Below, one piece after another: positions 52,653 to 60,948 of a stretch of DNA of 64,000 nucleotides. The DNA comes from Sphingomonas sp. Root720 (GTDB lineage Bacteria > Pseudomonadota > Alphaproteobacteria > Sphingomonadales > Sphingomonadaceae), in contig NZ_LMID01000001.1 in NCBI RefSeq assembly GCF_001428605.1, positions 434,001 through 498,000 on the forward strand, in the 5' to 3' direction. The notes beneath the pieces were generated by a model. That model had not been told where the DNA came from, made no database searches, and was given only the letters and a program-made list of their open reading frames with translations. Position 1 is the stretch's first letter. Every line of letters begins with the position of its first letter. The position numbers were made by a program, and so were the translations under genes.

Positions 52653-53906
52653 CTACTCCGCGTCCTCCACCAGCCCTTCGACTGCGTTCATATGCGCGGC
52701 GATCGGCTCGGCGGCGGCGGGCGGTCCGCCGATGCTCGTCTCGACCCGCGCCGTGTTCTCAAGGGTGCGGTGCACCGGGCAGCGATCGGCGATCTCCAGC
52801 AACCGCGCCCGCCGCTCGGCGTCGACCGCGCCATCGAAGTCGATCCGCCGGGTGAACAGGTCCGCCGGGGCTTCGCTCTTGCGCTTGGCGTGGCCGACGG
52901 CGGTGCGGATGCGGCCAATCTCCCAGCCCTTCTGGTCGGCATAGAGGCGCAGCGTCATCGTCGTGCAGGCAGCTAGGCCCGCCGACAGCAAGTGGTAAGG
53001 CGTCGGTCCCGAACCCAGCCCGCCCACCGCCGCCGGCTCGTCGGCCAGGAAGCGGATGCCGCCCGCCTGGATCGCGACCTGGAAGCGGCCGGCGCCGGTT
53101 TCCTCGGCGACCACATCGGCATCGCCCTGGTCGCGGGTCGGCTCGGATCGGGGCAGATACGGCGCGGCCCAGGCTGCGATCAGCCGCGCGACATGCTCGG
53201 CCTCCCCCGGCCCGGTCAGCAGATGATCGGCCTTGTCGAGCGAGACGAAGCTTTTCGGGTGCCGCGCGGCGAGGAAGATGCTGGTGGCGTTCTCGATGTC
53301 CACCACCTCGTCGAACGGACCGTGAAGGATCATCAGCGGCCGGTGCAGCACCGCGATGCGCGCGCCCAGGTCATGACGGCGCAAGTCGTCGAGGAAAGGC
53401 TTGCCGATCCGGAAGGTCCGCCCGGCGAGCATGACGTCCGCCTCGCCGTCGCGCTCGATCGCGTCGACCGAGGCTTCGTCGAAATGGCGCAGGACATGCG
53501 CCACGTCGAACGGCGCGGCGATCGTCGCGACCGCCTTGATCGAGGGGATGTCACCCGCCGCGGCCAGCGCCGCCGCCCCGCCCAGGCTGTGTCCGACCAG
53601 CAGCGCCGGCGCATGCCCCGCCGCCGCCATCGCCTCGGCGGCGGCGATCAGGTCACGCCGGTCGGCGGCGAAGCTGCTGCCGGCGAGCGTTCCCTCGCTG
53701 GCGCCGATCCCGGCGAAGTCGAAGCGCAGGGTGCCGATGCCGATCGCGGCCAACGCCCGCGCGATCCGGACGGCGACCCACTGATCCTTGCCGCAGGTGA
53801 AGCAGTGCGCGAACAATGCCCAGCCACGCGGCGTCCCTTCGGGCAGCTCGAGCCGGCCCGACAGCCGGTGGCTGCCGCCGTCGAAATCGAAGACTTGGGT
53901 CGGCAC
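52653..53906 (-). CDS. Alpha/beta hydrolase - OsmC fusion protein
   Basis: A 417-residue fusion. Residues 1-255 or so are an alpha/beta hydrolase with GHSLGGAAALAA near residue 102, HGPFDEVVDIEN and DKADHLLTGP. Residues about 280-417 are an OsmC-type domain with both usual cysteines, in AACTTMTLRLYADQKGW and DRCPVHRTLE. OsmC proteins reduce organic hydroperoxides; the hydrolase half may supply a substrate. The GTG start at 53906 follows GGGAGA. The stand-alone OsmC gene 14 bases upstream is homologous to its second half. Confidence 0.85.
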   Translation of the reverse strand: MPTQVFDFDGGSHRLSGRLELPEGTPRGWALFAHCFTCGKDQWVAVRIARALAAIGIGTLRFDFAGIGASEGTLAGSSFAADRRDLIAAAEAMAAAGHAPALLVGHSLGGAAALAAAGDIPSIKAVATIAAPFDVAHVLRHFDEASVDAIERDGEADVMLAGRTFRIGKPFLDDLRRHDLGARIAVLHRPLMILHGPFDEVVDIENATSIFLAARHPKSFVSLDKADHLLTGPGEAEHVARLIAAWAAPYLPRSEPTRDQGDADVVAEETGAGRFQVAIQAGGIRFLADEPAAVGGLGSGPTPYHLLSAGLAACTTMTLRLYADQKGWEIGRIRTAVGHAKRKSEAPADLFTRRIDFDGAVDAERRARLLEIADRCPVHRTLENTARVETSIGGPPAAAEPIAAHMNAVEGLVEDAE

Positions 53907-53920
53907 GGTTCTGTCTCCCG

Positions 53921-54304
53921 TCAGGCGAGGCTGGTGGCGATCGCGATACCCGATTTGAGCGTCAATGTGACCGGGGTTCGTTCTGCGATGTCGGCGAGGC
54001 GGGCGGCCTGTTCGGCATCGACGCCCTTGGGCGCGATCGTCCGGACGATACGGCGATCCTCGGCCGTGCCGGTCAGGCGCAGCGACACCTCGACCGACTC
54101 GAGCGGCCACTGCTTGCGGTCGGCATACATGCGCAGGGTGATAGCGGTGCAGGCGCCGAGACTGGCGAGCAGCAGATCATAGGGTGCCGGGCCGGCATCC
54201 GCGCCGCCCAGCGTCTCCGGCTCGTCGGCGGTGAGGACGTGGCCGCTCGCGTCGATATGGGTGGCATAGCGGTCGCGGCCGATGGTGGCGGTGGCGTGGG
54301 TCAT
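53921..54304 (-). CDS. Stand-alone OsmC-like protein
   Basis: A 127-residue OsmC/Ohr-type protein homologous to the fused OsmC domain. The first conserved Cys is Cys52 (LGACTAITLRMY), but the second position carries Thr110 (AERTPVT) where the fused copy has Cys (DRCPVH). Loss of a redox Cys suggests no peroxidase turnover, perhaps a partner role. It lies between the pirin gene and the hydrolase-OsmC gene, in one minus-strand run. Confidence 0.8.
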   Translation of the reverse strand: MTHATATIGRDRYATHIDASGHVLTADEPETLGGADAGPAPYDLLLASLGACTAITLRMYADRKQWPLESVEVSLRLTGTAEDRRIVRTIAPKGVDAEQAARLADIAERTPVTLTLKSGIAIATSLA

Positions 54305-54318
54305 CTGGGCAACCTCCC

Positions 54319-55239
54319 TTATGGGTAGCGGACGGGCTTGGGCTCCTCGGGGAGCGGGATGAATTCGTCTTCGCCGGGCACCGGGGCGAAGCGCCGTTCG
54401 CGCCAGTCCTCCTTCGCCTGCTCGATCCGGTCGCGCGACGAGGAGACGAAGTTCCAGTAGATGTTGCGCCCTTCGGGGAAAGGTTCGCCGCCGATCAGCA
54501 TCAGCCGGGCCGCGCCCTTGGCCTTCAGCACGATTTCGGCCCCCGGCTTGAAGACGACCAGTTCGCCGGTCGCGAAGCCGCCGGTCTGGCCGGCCACCTC
54601 GATCTCGCCCTCGACGACATAGACAGCGCGTTCGACATGCTCGGCCTTGAGCTGGTAGCGCGCGCCGTCGGCCAGGACGATATCGGCATAGACCATGTCG
54701 GACAGCGTCCTGACCGGCGAGCGCAGCCCGTCCGAGGTACCGACGATCAGAGTCAGCGTCGTGCCGTCGGCCTCGATGCTGGGGATTTCGTGCGCCTTGT
54801 GGTGGACGAAGGACGGATCGATCTCCTCCTTGTCGGTCGGCAGCGCGATCCAGGTCTGAAGGCCGAACAGCTTGCCGCCGGTGGGACGAAGCTCGTCGGG
54901 GGTGCGTTCCGAATGGGCGATGCCCGATCCGGCGGTCATCCAGTTCACCTCGCCGGGACGGATCGCCTGCACGCTGCCGACCGAGTCGCGGTGCATGATC
55001 TCGCCGTCGAGCAGATAGGTTATCGTCGCCAGGCCGATATGCGGGTGCGGGCGGACATCGAGCCCCTCGCCGCCGCGAAAGGCGGCAGGGCCCATCTGGT
55101 CGAAGAAGATGAAGGGGCCGACCATCCGGCGGTGCGCCGACGGTAGCGCCCGGCGGACCGAGAAGCCGTCGCCCAGGTCGCGAACCGGGGGCAGGATCAC
55201 CATGTCGACGCCGTCGACCTCGCTCGTGCGCATGCTCAT
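54319..55239 (-). CDS. Pirin-family protein (copy 1, longer)
   Basis: A 306-residue bicupin protein of the pirin family. Metal-binding residues are seen in DVRPHPHIGLATITYLLDGEIMHRDS (the H-x-H pair near residue 66) and in WMTAGSGIAHSE. Pirins bind a metal; several show quercetin dioxygenase-like activity or regulate enzymes. It is separated by 131 bases from pirin copy 2. Not linked to the catechol path by any direct evidence. Confidence 0.85.
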   Translation of the reverse strand: MSMRTSEVDGVDMVILPPVRDLGDGFSVRRALPSAHRRMVGPFIFFDQMGPAAFRGGEGLDVRPHPHIGLATITYLLDGEIMHRDSVGSVQAIRPGEVNWMTAGSGIAHSERTPDELRPTGGKLFGLQTWIALPTDKEEIDPSFVHHKAHEIPSIEADGTTLTLIVGTSDGLRSPVRTLSDMVYADIVLADGARYQLKAEHVERAVYVVEGEIEVAGQTGGFATGELVVFKPGAEIVLKAKGAARLMLIGGEPFPEGRNIYWNFVSSSRDRIEQAKEDWRERRFAPVPGEDEFIPLPEEPKPVRYP

Positions 55240-55370
55240 CTCACTTCCTTCACGAAGGGGTGCCGCCGGACCCCGCGGAGGGGGAATGAGGCCCGGCGGC
55301 GGACCGGTCAGGATCAGGGGGCGATCCTCCTACGACCGGCCTTGGGGTTCAAGGGGTAGCGTTGGGGAGA

Positions 55371-56069
55371 TCAGGCGGCGTCGACCAGCACGATCTCGCT
55401 GTCCTCGATCGCGGTCACCCGGATCGTTTCGAGGTCGCTGATCGCGGCGCCGTCACGGGCGCCGACCCGCACGCCGTCTATCTTCACCGCACCGGTCGCG
55501 GGCACGAGATAGCCGCGCCGATCTTTGCCGATCGGATAGTCGGCAGTCTCGCCGGCCTTCAGCGTCGCCCCGACCACCCTGGCCTCGGCGCGGATCGGCA
55601 GCGCGTCGTCGTCATTGGCGAAGCCGCTCGCCAGCACCACGAACCGTCCGCCACGATCGCCCTTGGGGAAGGGTCTGGCGCCCCAGCTGGGTGCGCCCCC
55701 GGTCTGCGAGGGCAGGATCCAGATCTGGAAGATGCGGGTCGTCACGTCCTCCAGATTATATTCGGCATGCTGGATGCCCGTGCCTGCCGACATCACCTGG
55801 ACGTCGCCAGCCTCGGTGCGGCCCTTGTTGCCCAGATTGTCCTGATGCGAGATCGCGCCTTCGCGGACATAGGTGATGATCTCCATGTCGCGATGCGGAT
55901 GCGGCGGGAAGCCGGTCTTCGGCGCGATCGTGTCGTCGTTCCACACGCGCAGGTCGCCCCAGTTGGTCCGAGCGTCGTCATGATAGCTGGCGAACGAGAA
56001 ATGATGCTTGGCGTCGAGCCAGCCATGGTTGGCGCCGCCGAGGCTGTCATAGGGTCGAAGGTCGATCAT
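55371..56069 (-). CDS. Pirin-family protein (copy 2, YhhW-like)
   Basis: A 232-residue pirin of the YhhW type, opening MIDLRPYDSLGGANHGWLDAKHHFSF. Metal-site residues include FPPHPHRDMEIITYV and the MSAGTGIQHAEYN segment. It is shorter than copy 1 and only related in the first cupin. It follows a small unknown gene by 17 bases and sits beside the LysR at 56487, which may control it. Confidence 0.85.
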   Translation of the reverse strand: MIDLRPYDSLGGANHGWLDAKHHFSFASYHDDARTNWGDLRVWNDDTIAPKTGFPPHPHRDMEIITYVREGAISHQDNLGNKGRTEAGDVQVMSAGTGIQHAEYNLEDVTTRIFQIWILPSQTGGAPSWGARPFPKGDRGGRFVVLASGFANDDDALPIRAEARVVGATLKAGETADYPIGKDRRGYLVPATGAVKIDGVRVGARDGAAISDLETIRVTAIEDSEIVLVDAA

Positions 56070-56086
56070 CGTTGTATCTCCAGTGC

Positions 56087-56395
56087 TTAGGCGGAAAGAA
56101 GGGCGAGCGCGTCGACCTGCGAACGGTTGAGGCCGAGCGCGATCAGCTCGGGCACCAGTCGCTCGTCGGGCCGGCGGGTGCGCCGCACGGTGCAGACGAA
56201 GCGGCGCAGCGCCTCGCGCCGGGGATCGGCAGCGGGAAGCGCGGGCCGATGGCCGGTAAGCCTGCCGATCGCCGTCCGGACCAGCGAAGGCCGGGCCGGT
56301 GCGAAGCGGTAGGTCTCCGCATCCTCATAGGCCGCTGCGACGACCTTCCATTCGGTGTTGCTGAGGCGGGGTGCGCTGTTCCGGTCGGTCGTCAT
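56087..56395 (-). CDS. Small hypothetical protein
   Basis: A 102-residue protein of no recognised family. It has many Arg and Ala residues, an amphipathic helix in WKVVAAAYEDAETYRFA, and a C-terminal GLNRSQVDALALLSA. It is the first gene of the minus-strand pirin set and diverges from the LysR gene. The open frame is bounded well and is 17 bases from the pirin gene, so it is probably real. Confidence 0.6.
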   Translation of the reverse strand: MTTDRNSAPRLSNTEWKVVAAAYEDAETYRFAPARPSLVRTAIGRLTGHRPALPAADPRREALRRFVCTVRRTRRPDERLVPELIALGLNRSQVDALALLSA

Positions 56396-56437
56396 ATCGT
56401 CCTCCTTCCTGTTGAAGACGATATAGGGCGGCTCGAC

Positions 56438-56457
56438 TTATCCGATCAGATAGATAA
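56438..56457. promoter_or_regulatory. Palindromic element in LysR / pirin divergent promoter
   Basis: TTATC (56438-56442) and GATAA (56453-56457) form an inverted repeat with a 10-base centre. An inner TATC-CGATCA-GATA (56439-56452) is perfect too. The element lies about 30 bases before LysR and 43 bases before the small hypothetical gene, the right place for a LysR operator. The AT-rich run that follows may include promoter boxes. Confidence 0.5.
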
Positions 56458-56486
56458 AATCGGCCGAAACGTTCGAGGAAGTTGAA

Positions 56487-57416
56487 ATGTCAAATCCTGG
56501 TACGCCGACCTTCGACCAGCTCCGCATCTTCCTCGCGATCGTCGAGACCGGCAGCTTCGCGGCGGCGGGCCGCAAGCTCAACCGGGCGGTGTCGGTGATC
56601 AGCTACGGCATCGGCAATCTCGAGGCCCAGCTCGGCCTCTCGCTGTTCGACCGCGAGGGCACCCGCAAGCCGCAGCTCACGACCGCGGGCCGCGCCGTGC
56701 TGGCCGAGGCGCGCATGGTGTCGCAGGGGATCGACGGACTGCGCGCCAAGGTCAAGGGCCTGCTCGACGGGCTGGAGGCCGAGGTCGACCTCGCCGTGGA
56801 CGTGATGCTGCCCGCCGAGCGGCTCGGGCGGGTGCTGCGCGCCTTTGCCGAGCGCTTCCCGACCGTGGCGCTGCGCCTCCACGTCGAGGCGCTCGGCGCG
56901 GTGACGGCGATGGTGCTCGACGGGGTCGCGGCGATCGGCATCTCCGGTCCGCTGGCGGCGGGCGTCACCGGGATCGAGCTGGTCTCGGCCGGATCGGTAC
57001 CGATGGTCCCCGTCGCCGCGCCCGACCATCCCCTCGGCCGTACCGCGAAGATCCCGCCCGGCATGGGCCGCGAGCATGTGCAGATCGTCCTGACCGATCG
57101 CTCGCGCTTCACCGACGGCAAGGACTTCTCGGTGCTGAGCCCGCGAACCTGGCGTCTCGCCGACCTCGGCGCCAAGCACCAGCTGCTCCGCCAGGGCATC
57201 GGCTGGGGGAACATGCCCTTGCCCATGATCGAGCCCGATCTGGTGGCGGGCACCCTCGTCCGCCTCCACATGCCCGACCATATCGGCGGCACCTACCGCT
57301 TCAACGGCATCTGGCGGAGCGATACTCCGCCCGGCCCGGCGGGGTCATGGCTGCTCGAACAGTTCGTGGCGCTGGGCGCCGAGGATGCGGAGGTGGAGGG
57401 GTTCGGGGATATCTAG
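56487..57416 (+). CDS. LysR-family transcriptional regulator
   Basis: A 309-residue LysR protein. The N-terminal helix-turn-helix (FDQLRIFLAIVETGSFAAAGRKLNRAVSVISYGIGNLE) is followed by the LysR substrate-binding domain. Unlike the cat regulator it does not belong to the CatM branch by sequence feel. It diverges from the small protein and pirin genes, which it likely regulates. No effector can be predicted. Confidence 0.88.
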   Translation: MSNPGTPTFDQLRIFLAIVETGSFAAAGRKLNRAVSVISYGIGNLEAQLGLSLFDREGTRKPQLTTAGRAVLAEARMVSQGIDGLRAKVKGLLDGLEAEVDLAVDVMLPAERLGRVLRAFAERFPTVALRLHVEALGAVTAMVLDGVAAIGISGPLAAGVTGIELVSAGSVPMVPVAAPDHPLGRTAKIPPGMGREHVQIVLTDRSRFTDGKDFSVLSPRTWRLADLGAKHQLLRQGIGWGNMPLPMIEPDLVAGTLVRLHMPDHIGGTYRFNGIWRSDTPPGPAGSWLLEQFVALGAEDAEVEGFGDI

Positions 57417-57446
57417 ACGCTACCAACCCACGACTGGCCCGACAGC

Positions 57447-58082
57447 CTAAGCCTTCGCCGCCACCGCTCCCGCGCACTTCTCGTTCGTCTCCTTCGCGCC
57501 GCCGCCCAGCAGCGCGATCGCCAGGAACCCCGCCACGACGAGCACCGCGAAGGCGGCGGTCACCTTGCCCAGATGCTGGTCGATCACGCCCTTGATCCGG
57601 GCACCGAACAGCCGGAACAGGACGCCGACGATCATGAAGCTGATCGATCGCGACACGATCGAGGCGCCGATGAAGACCCAAAGGTTCATGCCGATGAAGC
57701 CAGCGGTGATCGTCAGCAGCTTGAAGGGGATCGGCGTCGCCCCCTTCACGACGATGATCTCCGCGCCATAGTCGCGCAGGTAGCAGGCCGCCCGGGGGAA
57801 ACTCTCGGCCAGGCCCAGCGCCCGCAGCAACGCCTCGCCGAACGCCTCATAGGCGAAATGGCCGATAGCATAGCCGAGCAGGCCCCCTGCCACCGAGGCG
57901 AGTGTCGCGATCGCGGCGAAGCGGATCGCCTTCTTCGGCTCGGCCAGGCACATCAGGCCGAGCAGCGGATGTGGCGGCACCGGGAAGAAGCTCGCTTCCA
58001 TGAAGGCGAAGGCGGCAAGCCAGCCCTCGGCATGGCGGTGCGCCGCCTTGGCCATCGTCCAGTCGTACAGGCGGCGCAGCAT
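57447..58082 (-). CDS. YqaA/DedA-related (SNARE-associated type) membrane protein
   Basis: A 211-residue integral membrane protein. Segments include EGWLAAFAFMEASFFPVPPHPLLGLMC, a glycine-rich TM helix (LASVAGGLLGYAIGHFAY) and VKGATPIPFKLLTITAGFIG, the last being a diagnostic PxP/K motif of YqaA-DedA proteins. These proteins move lipids between membrane leaflets. It follows LysR convergently. Not evidently linked to aromatics. Confidence 0.85.
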   Translation of the reverse strand: MLRRLYDWTMAKAAHRHAEGWLAAFAFMEASFFPVPPHPLLGLMCLAEPKKAIRFAAIATLASVAGGLLGYAIGHFAYEAFGEALLRALGLAESFPRAACYLRDYGAEIIVVKGATPIPFKLLTITAGFIGMNLWVFIGASIVSRSISFMIVGVLFRLFGARIKGVIDQHLGKVTAAFAVLVVAGFLAIALLGGGAKETNEKCAGAVAAKA

Positions 58083-58156
58083 GGAGTCCCCTCGGCAAGA
58101 TCGCATCCCGATTAGTGACCGCACCGGGGAACGGCAATCACATCCGTCGAAACCAG

Positions 58157-58870
58157 CTATTCGATCGGTGCGGCCGATTGCGGATGGAACGCGCACGCCA
58201 CCGTCCCGGCCAGTATCAGCAGGCCCGCGACGATCAGTGGCGCGACCAGTCCGATATGGACGACCATCGCCGCACCTACCGCGGCACCGGCGAAGATCGC
58301 CGCCACGCCACCGACGCGCCGCGCCCAATTGGGGTTGGTGCCGCCGGCCCAGCGCGAATCCGCGGCGAGGCCGGTCAGCGTCAGGGTCAGGACGGTGGTG
58401 GTCAGGTCGGGGACCTTGAGCTGCCGGATCGTCGCGTTGCGGAAGCCCATGGCGAGCCCGGTCAGCGCGATGATCCCGAACAGTCCGGCCGACGGAGACT
58501 GGGTCGCGACGTCGAAGCCCGCCGCGACGATCGCGGCGATCCACAGCAGCGCCGCCTCGATTACCGCCGCCGTCATCAGCCAGCGCCGCAGCGGCCGGCC
58601 GCGGTGCATCTTGCCGGTTCGGCCCGCGACCAGTGCGCCGAGGAGGAAGGCGAGCATCGCGACCAGATAGGGGACCGCCGCGAAGCCCGGCACCCCCGCC
58701 GCGGCGAAGCCCAGGAATACGATATTGCCGGTCATGTTGGCGGTGAAGACCTTGCCGAGCCCGAGCACGCTGATCGCATCGACCAGGCCGGTGGTCACCG
58801 ACAGCAGCAGCAACAGCCAGGGCAAAGGCGCGGCACTTTTGGATTGGGGGGCGGCTTCGGAGGCGGTCAT
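58157..58870 (-). CDS. YoaK/DUF1275-family membrane protein
   Basis: A 237-residue membrane protein with about six hydrophobic helices. The family pattern TTGLVDAISVLGLGKVFTANMTGNIVFLG is at residues 26-54, and MGFRNATIRQLKVPDLTTTVLTLTLTGLAADS is near 140-171. Function of YoaK proteins is unknown. It is separated by 74 bases from the YqaA gene and by 99 bases from the porin gene on the same strand. Confidence 0.87.
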   Translation of the reverse strand: MTASEAAPQSKSAAPLPWLLLLLSVTTGLVDAISVLGLGKVFTANMTGNIVFLGFAAAGVPGFAAVPYLVAMLAFLLGALVAGRTGKMHRGRPLRRWLMTAAVIEAALLWIAAIVAAGFDVATQSPSAGLFGIIALTGLAMGFRNATIRQLKVPDLTTTVLTLTLTGLAADSRWAGGTNPNWARRVGGVAAIFAGAAVGAAMVVHIGLVAPLIVAGLLILAGTVACAFHPQSAAPIE

Positions 58871-58969
58871 CGATGGTCTCCCGGTGGATATAGCGGATCG
58901 GTCGAGGCGATCGCATTGGGTGCAGGCATTGGAATAAGATCGTGCGCGCCCGTCCGGAGGGCGGAATGT

Positions 58970-60373
58970 TCAGATCCGGAAATTGGCCTCGAGGCCGAGC
59001 ATCCCGATCGTGCGGGCCGGCCCGCTCTGCCGGATGAAGCCGCCCGCCTGGAAGGCCGAGAGCGAGGCCGACAGCTCCAGCTCGGGCGTCGCCTGCCAGC
59101 TCAAGCTCGCCTCGGCCTCCTTGCCGATGAAGCGGCTGCGCGCATTGCCCCCGGTGGAGGCCGTCGCCGGACGGATCAGGTTGCCCGGGATGTCGTAGAT
59201 GCCGTCGGCGCGGGAATAGCGCCAATAGGCCATGGCGGCGATGCCGAGCGACAGGTCGCGGGCGACGGCGAGCGACAGCGAAGGGTTGAGGCTGACGATG
59301 TTGTAGGGCCCGACCGGCGACAGTTCGCCGAAATATTTGCCCTTGGGAAACAGCGCGTTGAACGTACCGAGCGTGTCGTCGGACGCGCTCTTGTCGCCGC
59401 TGACGACGTTGAAGCGGACCACGGCATGCGGCGCGAGCGGCATATCGGGAAAGTGGCGCCCCACCTCGCTGCCGACCGTCCAGGCCGAGATGCGCTGCTC
59501 CGCGAAATGGCCGAACTGATAGACGCCTTCGACATTCCAGTGCCATTCGCCCGCCGTGCCGTGACTACGCAGGCCGAGACTGTGGCGGCGCTCTTGGCCG
59601 GTCAGCCCGGCGAAGCTGGCATCGCGGTTGCGATAGCCAAGATAATAGAGGTCGAGGCCGGGCAGCCGGGCATAGCCTCCCCACAGTTTCTTCGTCGGCG
59701 ACGAGCGATCGTCGAACGAGCCGGTGCCGGGCCGGACCGGCTGCACCATGAACAGGCTGACCGTCACCGCGCCATGGACGATGTCGGCGCGCGCGCCGTC
59801 GAAGGCGAGCGGGACATTGGGGCCGTAGCGGGTGCCGATCAGCCGCTCGGTACCGAGCGACAGCATCTGCCGGCCGCCGCGCAGCGTGACTTCGGTGTCG
59901 CCGCCGATCGGCAGCGAGACCTCGGCAAAGCCCTGCAGCAGGTCGACCCGCGTCTGGTCGATCGGTCCCGCGCTCGGTGCCACGCCCCGGGTGAAGGCGG
60001 CGACCGGCTGGACGAAGGCGCGCACCCGGCCGACATGGAGATCGGCATAGGGCAGCGCCCGGCTCCACAGATAGCCGTCGTCGGGCGCGGCCGCCCCGCC
60101 CCACAGATTGTCGTCGAAGCTTTCCGACCGCAGCCGCAGCTCGATGCCCGTGGTCAGCCAGGTCGAGCCGCTCCGATCGAGCGGGACATATTTGAAGGCC
60201 TCGGTCCAGTGGCCGGTGCGGGCGGCCGGATCGCCGAGCTTCGACCAGTCCTCGTCGTAGCGGGTGTTGGTCAGCGTCGGCGGCTGCCACGCCTCTCGGC
60301 CCTGCGCAAGCGCGGGGGCGGCGACCGCGAACTGACACAGGCCCGCGGCGGCGGCGACCCTATGCCGGATCAT
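58970..60373 (-). CDS. Alginate-export-like outer-membrane porin
   Basis: A 467-residue beta-barrel protein of the alginate_exp type. A signal peptide (MIRHRVAAAAGLCQF..., to PALAQ) precedes a barrel with alternating strands, for example DLLQGFAEVSLPIGGDTEVTLRGGRQMLSLG and LELSASLSAFQAGGFIRQSG, and an aromatic C-terminal FRI. The start at 60373 overlaps the DoxX stop by 14 bases. It probably lets small organic molecules across the outer membrane; the substrate is unknown. Confidence 0.82.
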   Translation of the reverse strand: MIRHRVAAAAGLCQFAVAAPALAQGREAWQPPTLTNTRYDEDWSKLGDPAARTGHWTEAFKYVPLDRSGSTWLTTGIELRLRSESFDDNLWGGAAAPDDGYLWSRALPYADLHVGRVRAFVQPVAAFTRGVAPSAGPIDQTRVDLLQGFAEVSLPIGGDTEVTLRGGRQMLSLGTERLIGTRYGPNVPLAFDGARADIVHGAVTVSLFMVQPVRPGTGSFDDRSSPTKKLWGGYARLPGLDLYYLGYRNRDASFAGLTGQERRHSLGLRSHGTAGEWHWNVEGVYQFGHFAEQRISAWTVGSEVGRHFPDMPLAPHAVVRFNVVSGDKSASDDTLGTFNALFPKGKYFGELSPVGPYNIVSLNPSLSLAVARDLSLGIAAMAYWRYSRADGIYDIPGNLIRPATASTGGNARSRFIGKEAEASLSWQATPELELSASLSAFQAGGFIRQSGPARTIGMLGLEANFRI

Positions 60374-60797
60374 CGGAGGTCCGCCGCCGGGCCGACAGCA
60401 TCGCCACGAGGACGAAGCCGCCGACAAGCCCGAGATGCTCGAAGAAGGCGTTGGTCGCCACGAACCGGTCGGTGCCGGTCATCGTCCAGAAGGCGTTGGC
60501 GAGGATCGCTGCGAACAGGGTGAAGCCCCCGAGCATCCCTGCCCCCAGCCAGGCGAGCCGATCGGCGAGGATCAAGGCTGGGCCGACCAGCTCGACGAGG
60601 ATGGTGATCGCGGCGAACAGCGCGGCAGGCTGGATCCCGAAATGCGCCTGCTCCGCAACCGCCCCCTGCCAGTCGGCGAGCTTGGCGAGCCCGCCGACCA
60701 GATAGGGTCCCACCAGGGCCAACCGCGCGACGTGCACGGTCGCCGGCCAGTCGAGGATCGCGGCGACGAAGCGGGGATTTTCGAGGGACTGGGGCAT
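60360..60797 (-). CDS. DoxX-family membrane protein
   Basis: A 145-residue membrane protein with four hydrophobic helices: HVARLALVGPYLVGGLAKLADW, FAAITILVELVGPALIL, GAGMLGGFTLFAAILANAFW and HLGLVGGFVLVAMLSA. This is the DoxX/DoxD pattern of small quinone-related or redox membrane proteins. It is joined by a 14-base overlap to the porin gene. AAAAGGGA precedes the ATG at 60797. Confidence 0.85.
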   Translation of the reverse strand: MPQSLENPRFVAAILDWPATVHVARLALVGPYLVGGLAKLADWQGAVAEQAHFGIQPAALFAAITILVELVGPALILADRLAWLGAGMLGGFTLFAAILANAFWTMTGTDRFVATNAFFEHLGLVGGFVLVAMLSARRRTSDDPA

Positions 60798-60821
60798 CGC
60801 AATATTCTTTTCCCTTTTCGC

Positions 60822-60905
60822 CATGCCAGCGCAGGCTGGCATCTCGGAAGATGAGAGACGAGGTCGAGGCAGGCGCCGCCTGAGATGCCGGCCTTCGCTG
60901 GCATG
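60822..60905. repeat. REP-like inverted repeat
   Basis: Two 23-base arms, 60822-60844 and 60883-60905, are inverted copies with a few mismatches. Each carries its own dyad (GCCAGC...GCTGGC or similar) and starts with CATGCCAGCG. The enclosed loop is 38 bases. It fills the 151-base gap between the DoxX and amidohydrolase genes. A common intergenic repeat form in sphingomonads, unrelated in sequence to the 43271 pair. Confidence 0.65.
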
Positions 60906-60948
60906 ACGCTGTTGGGATGAGGGACGACCCGCTCCCCCCCGAACAAAC

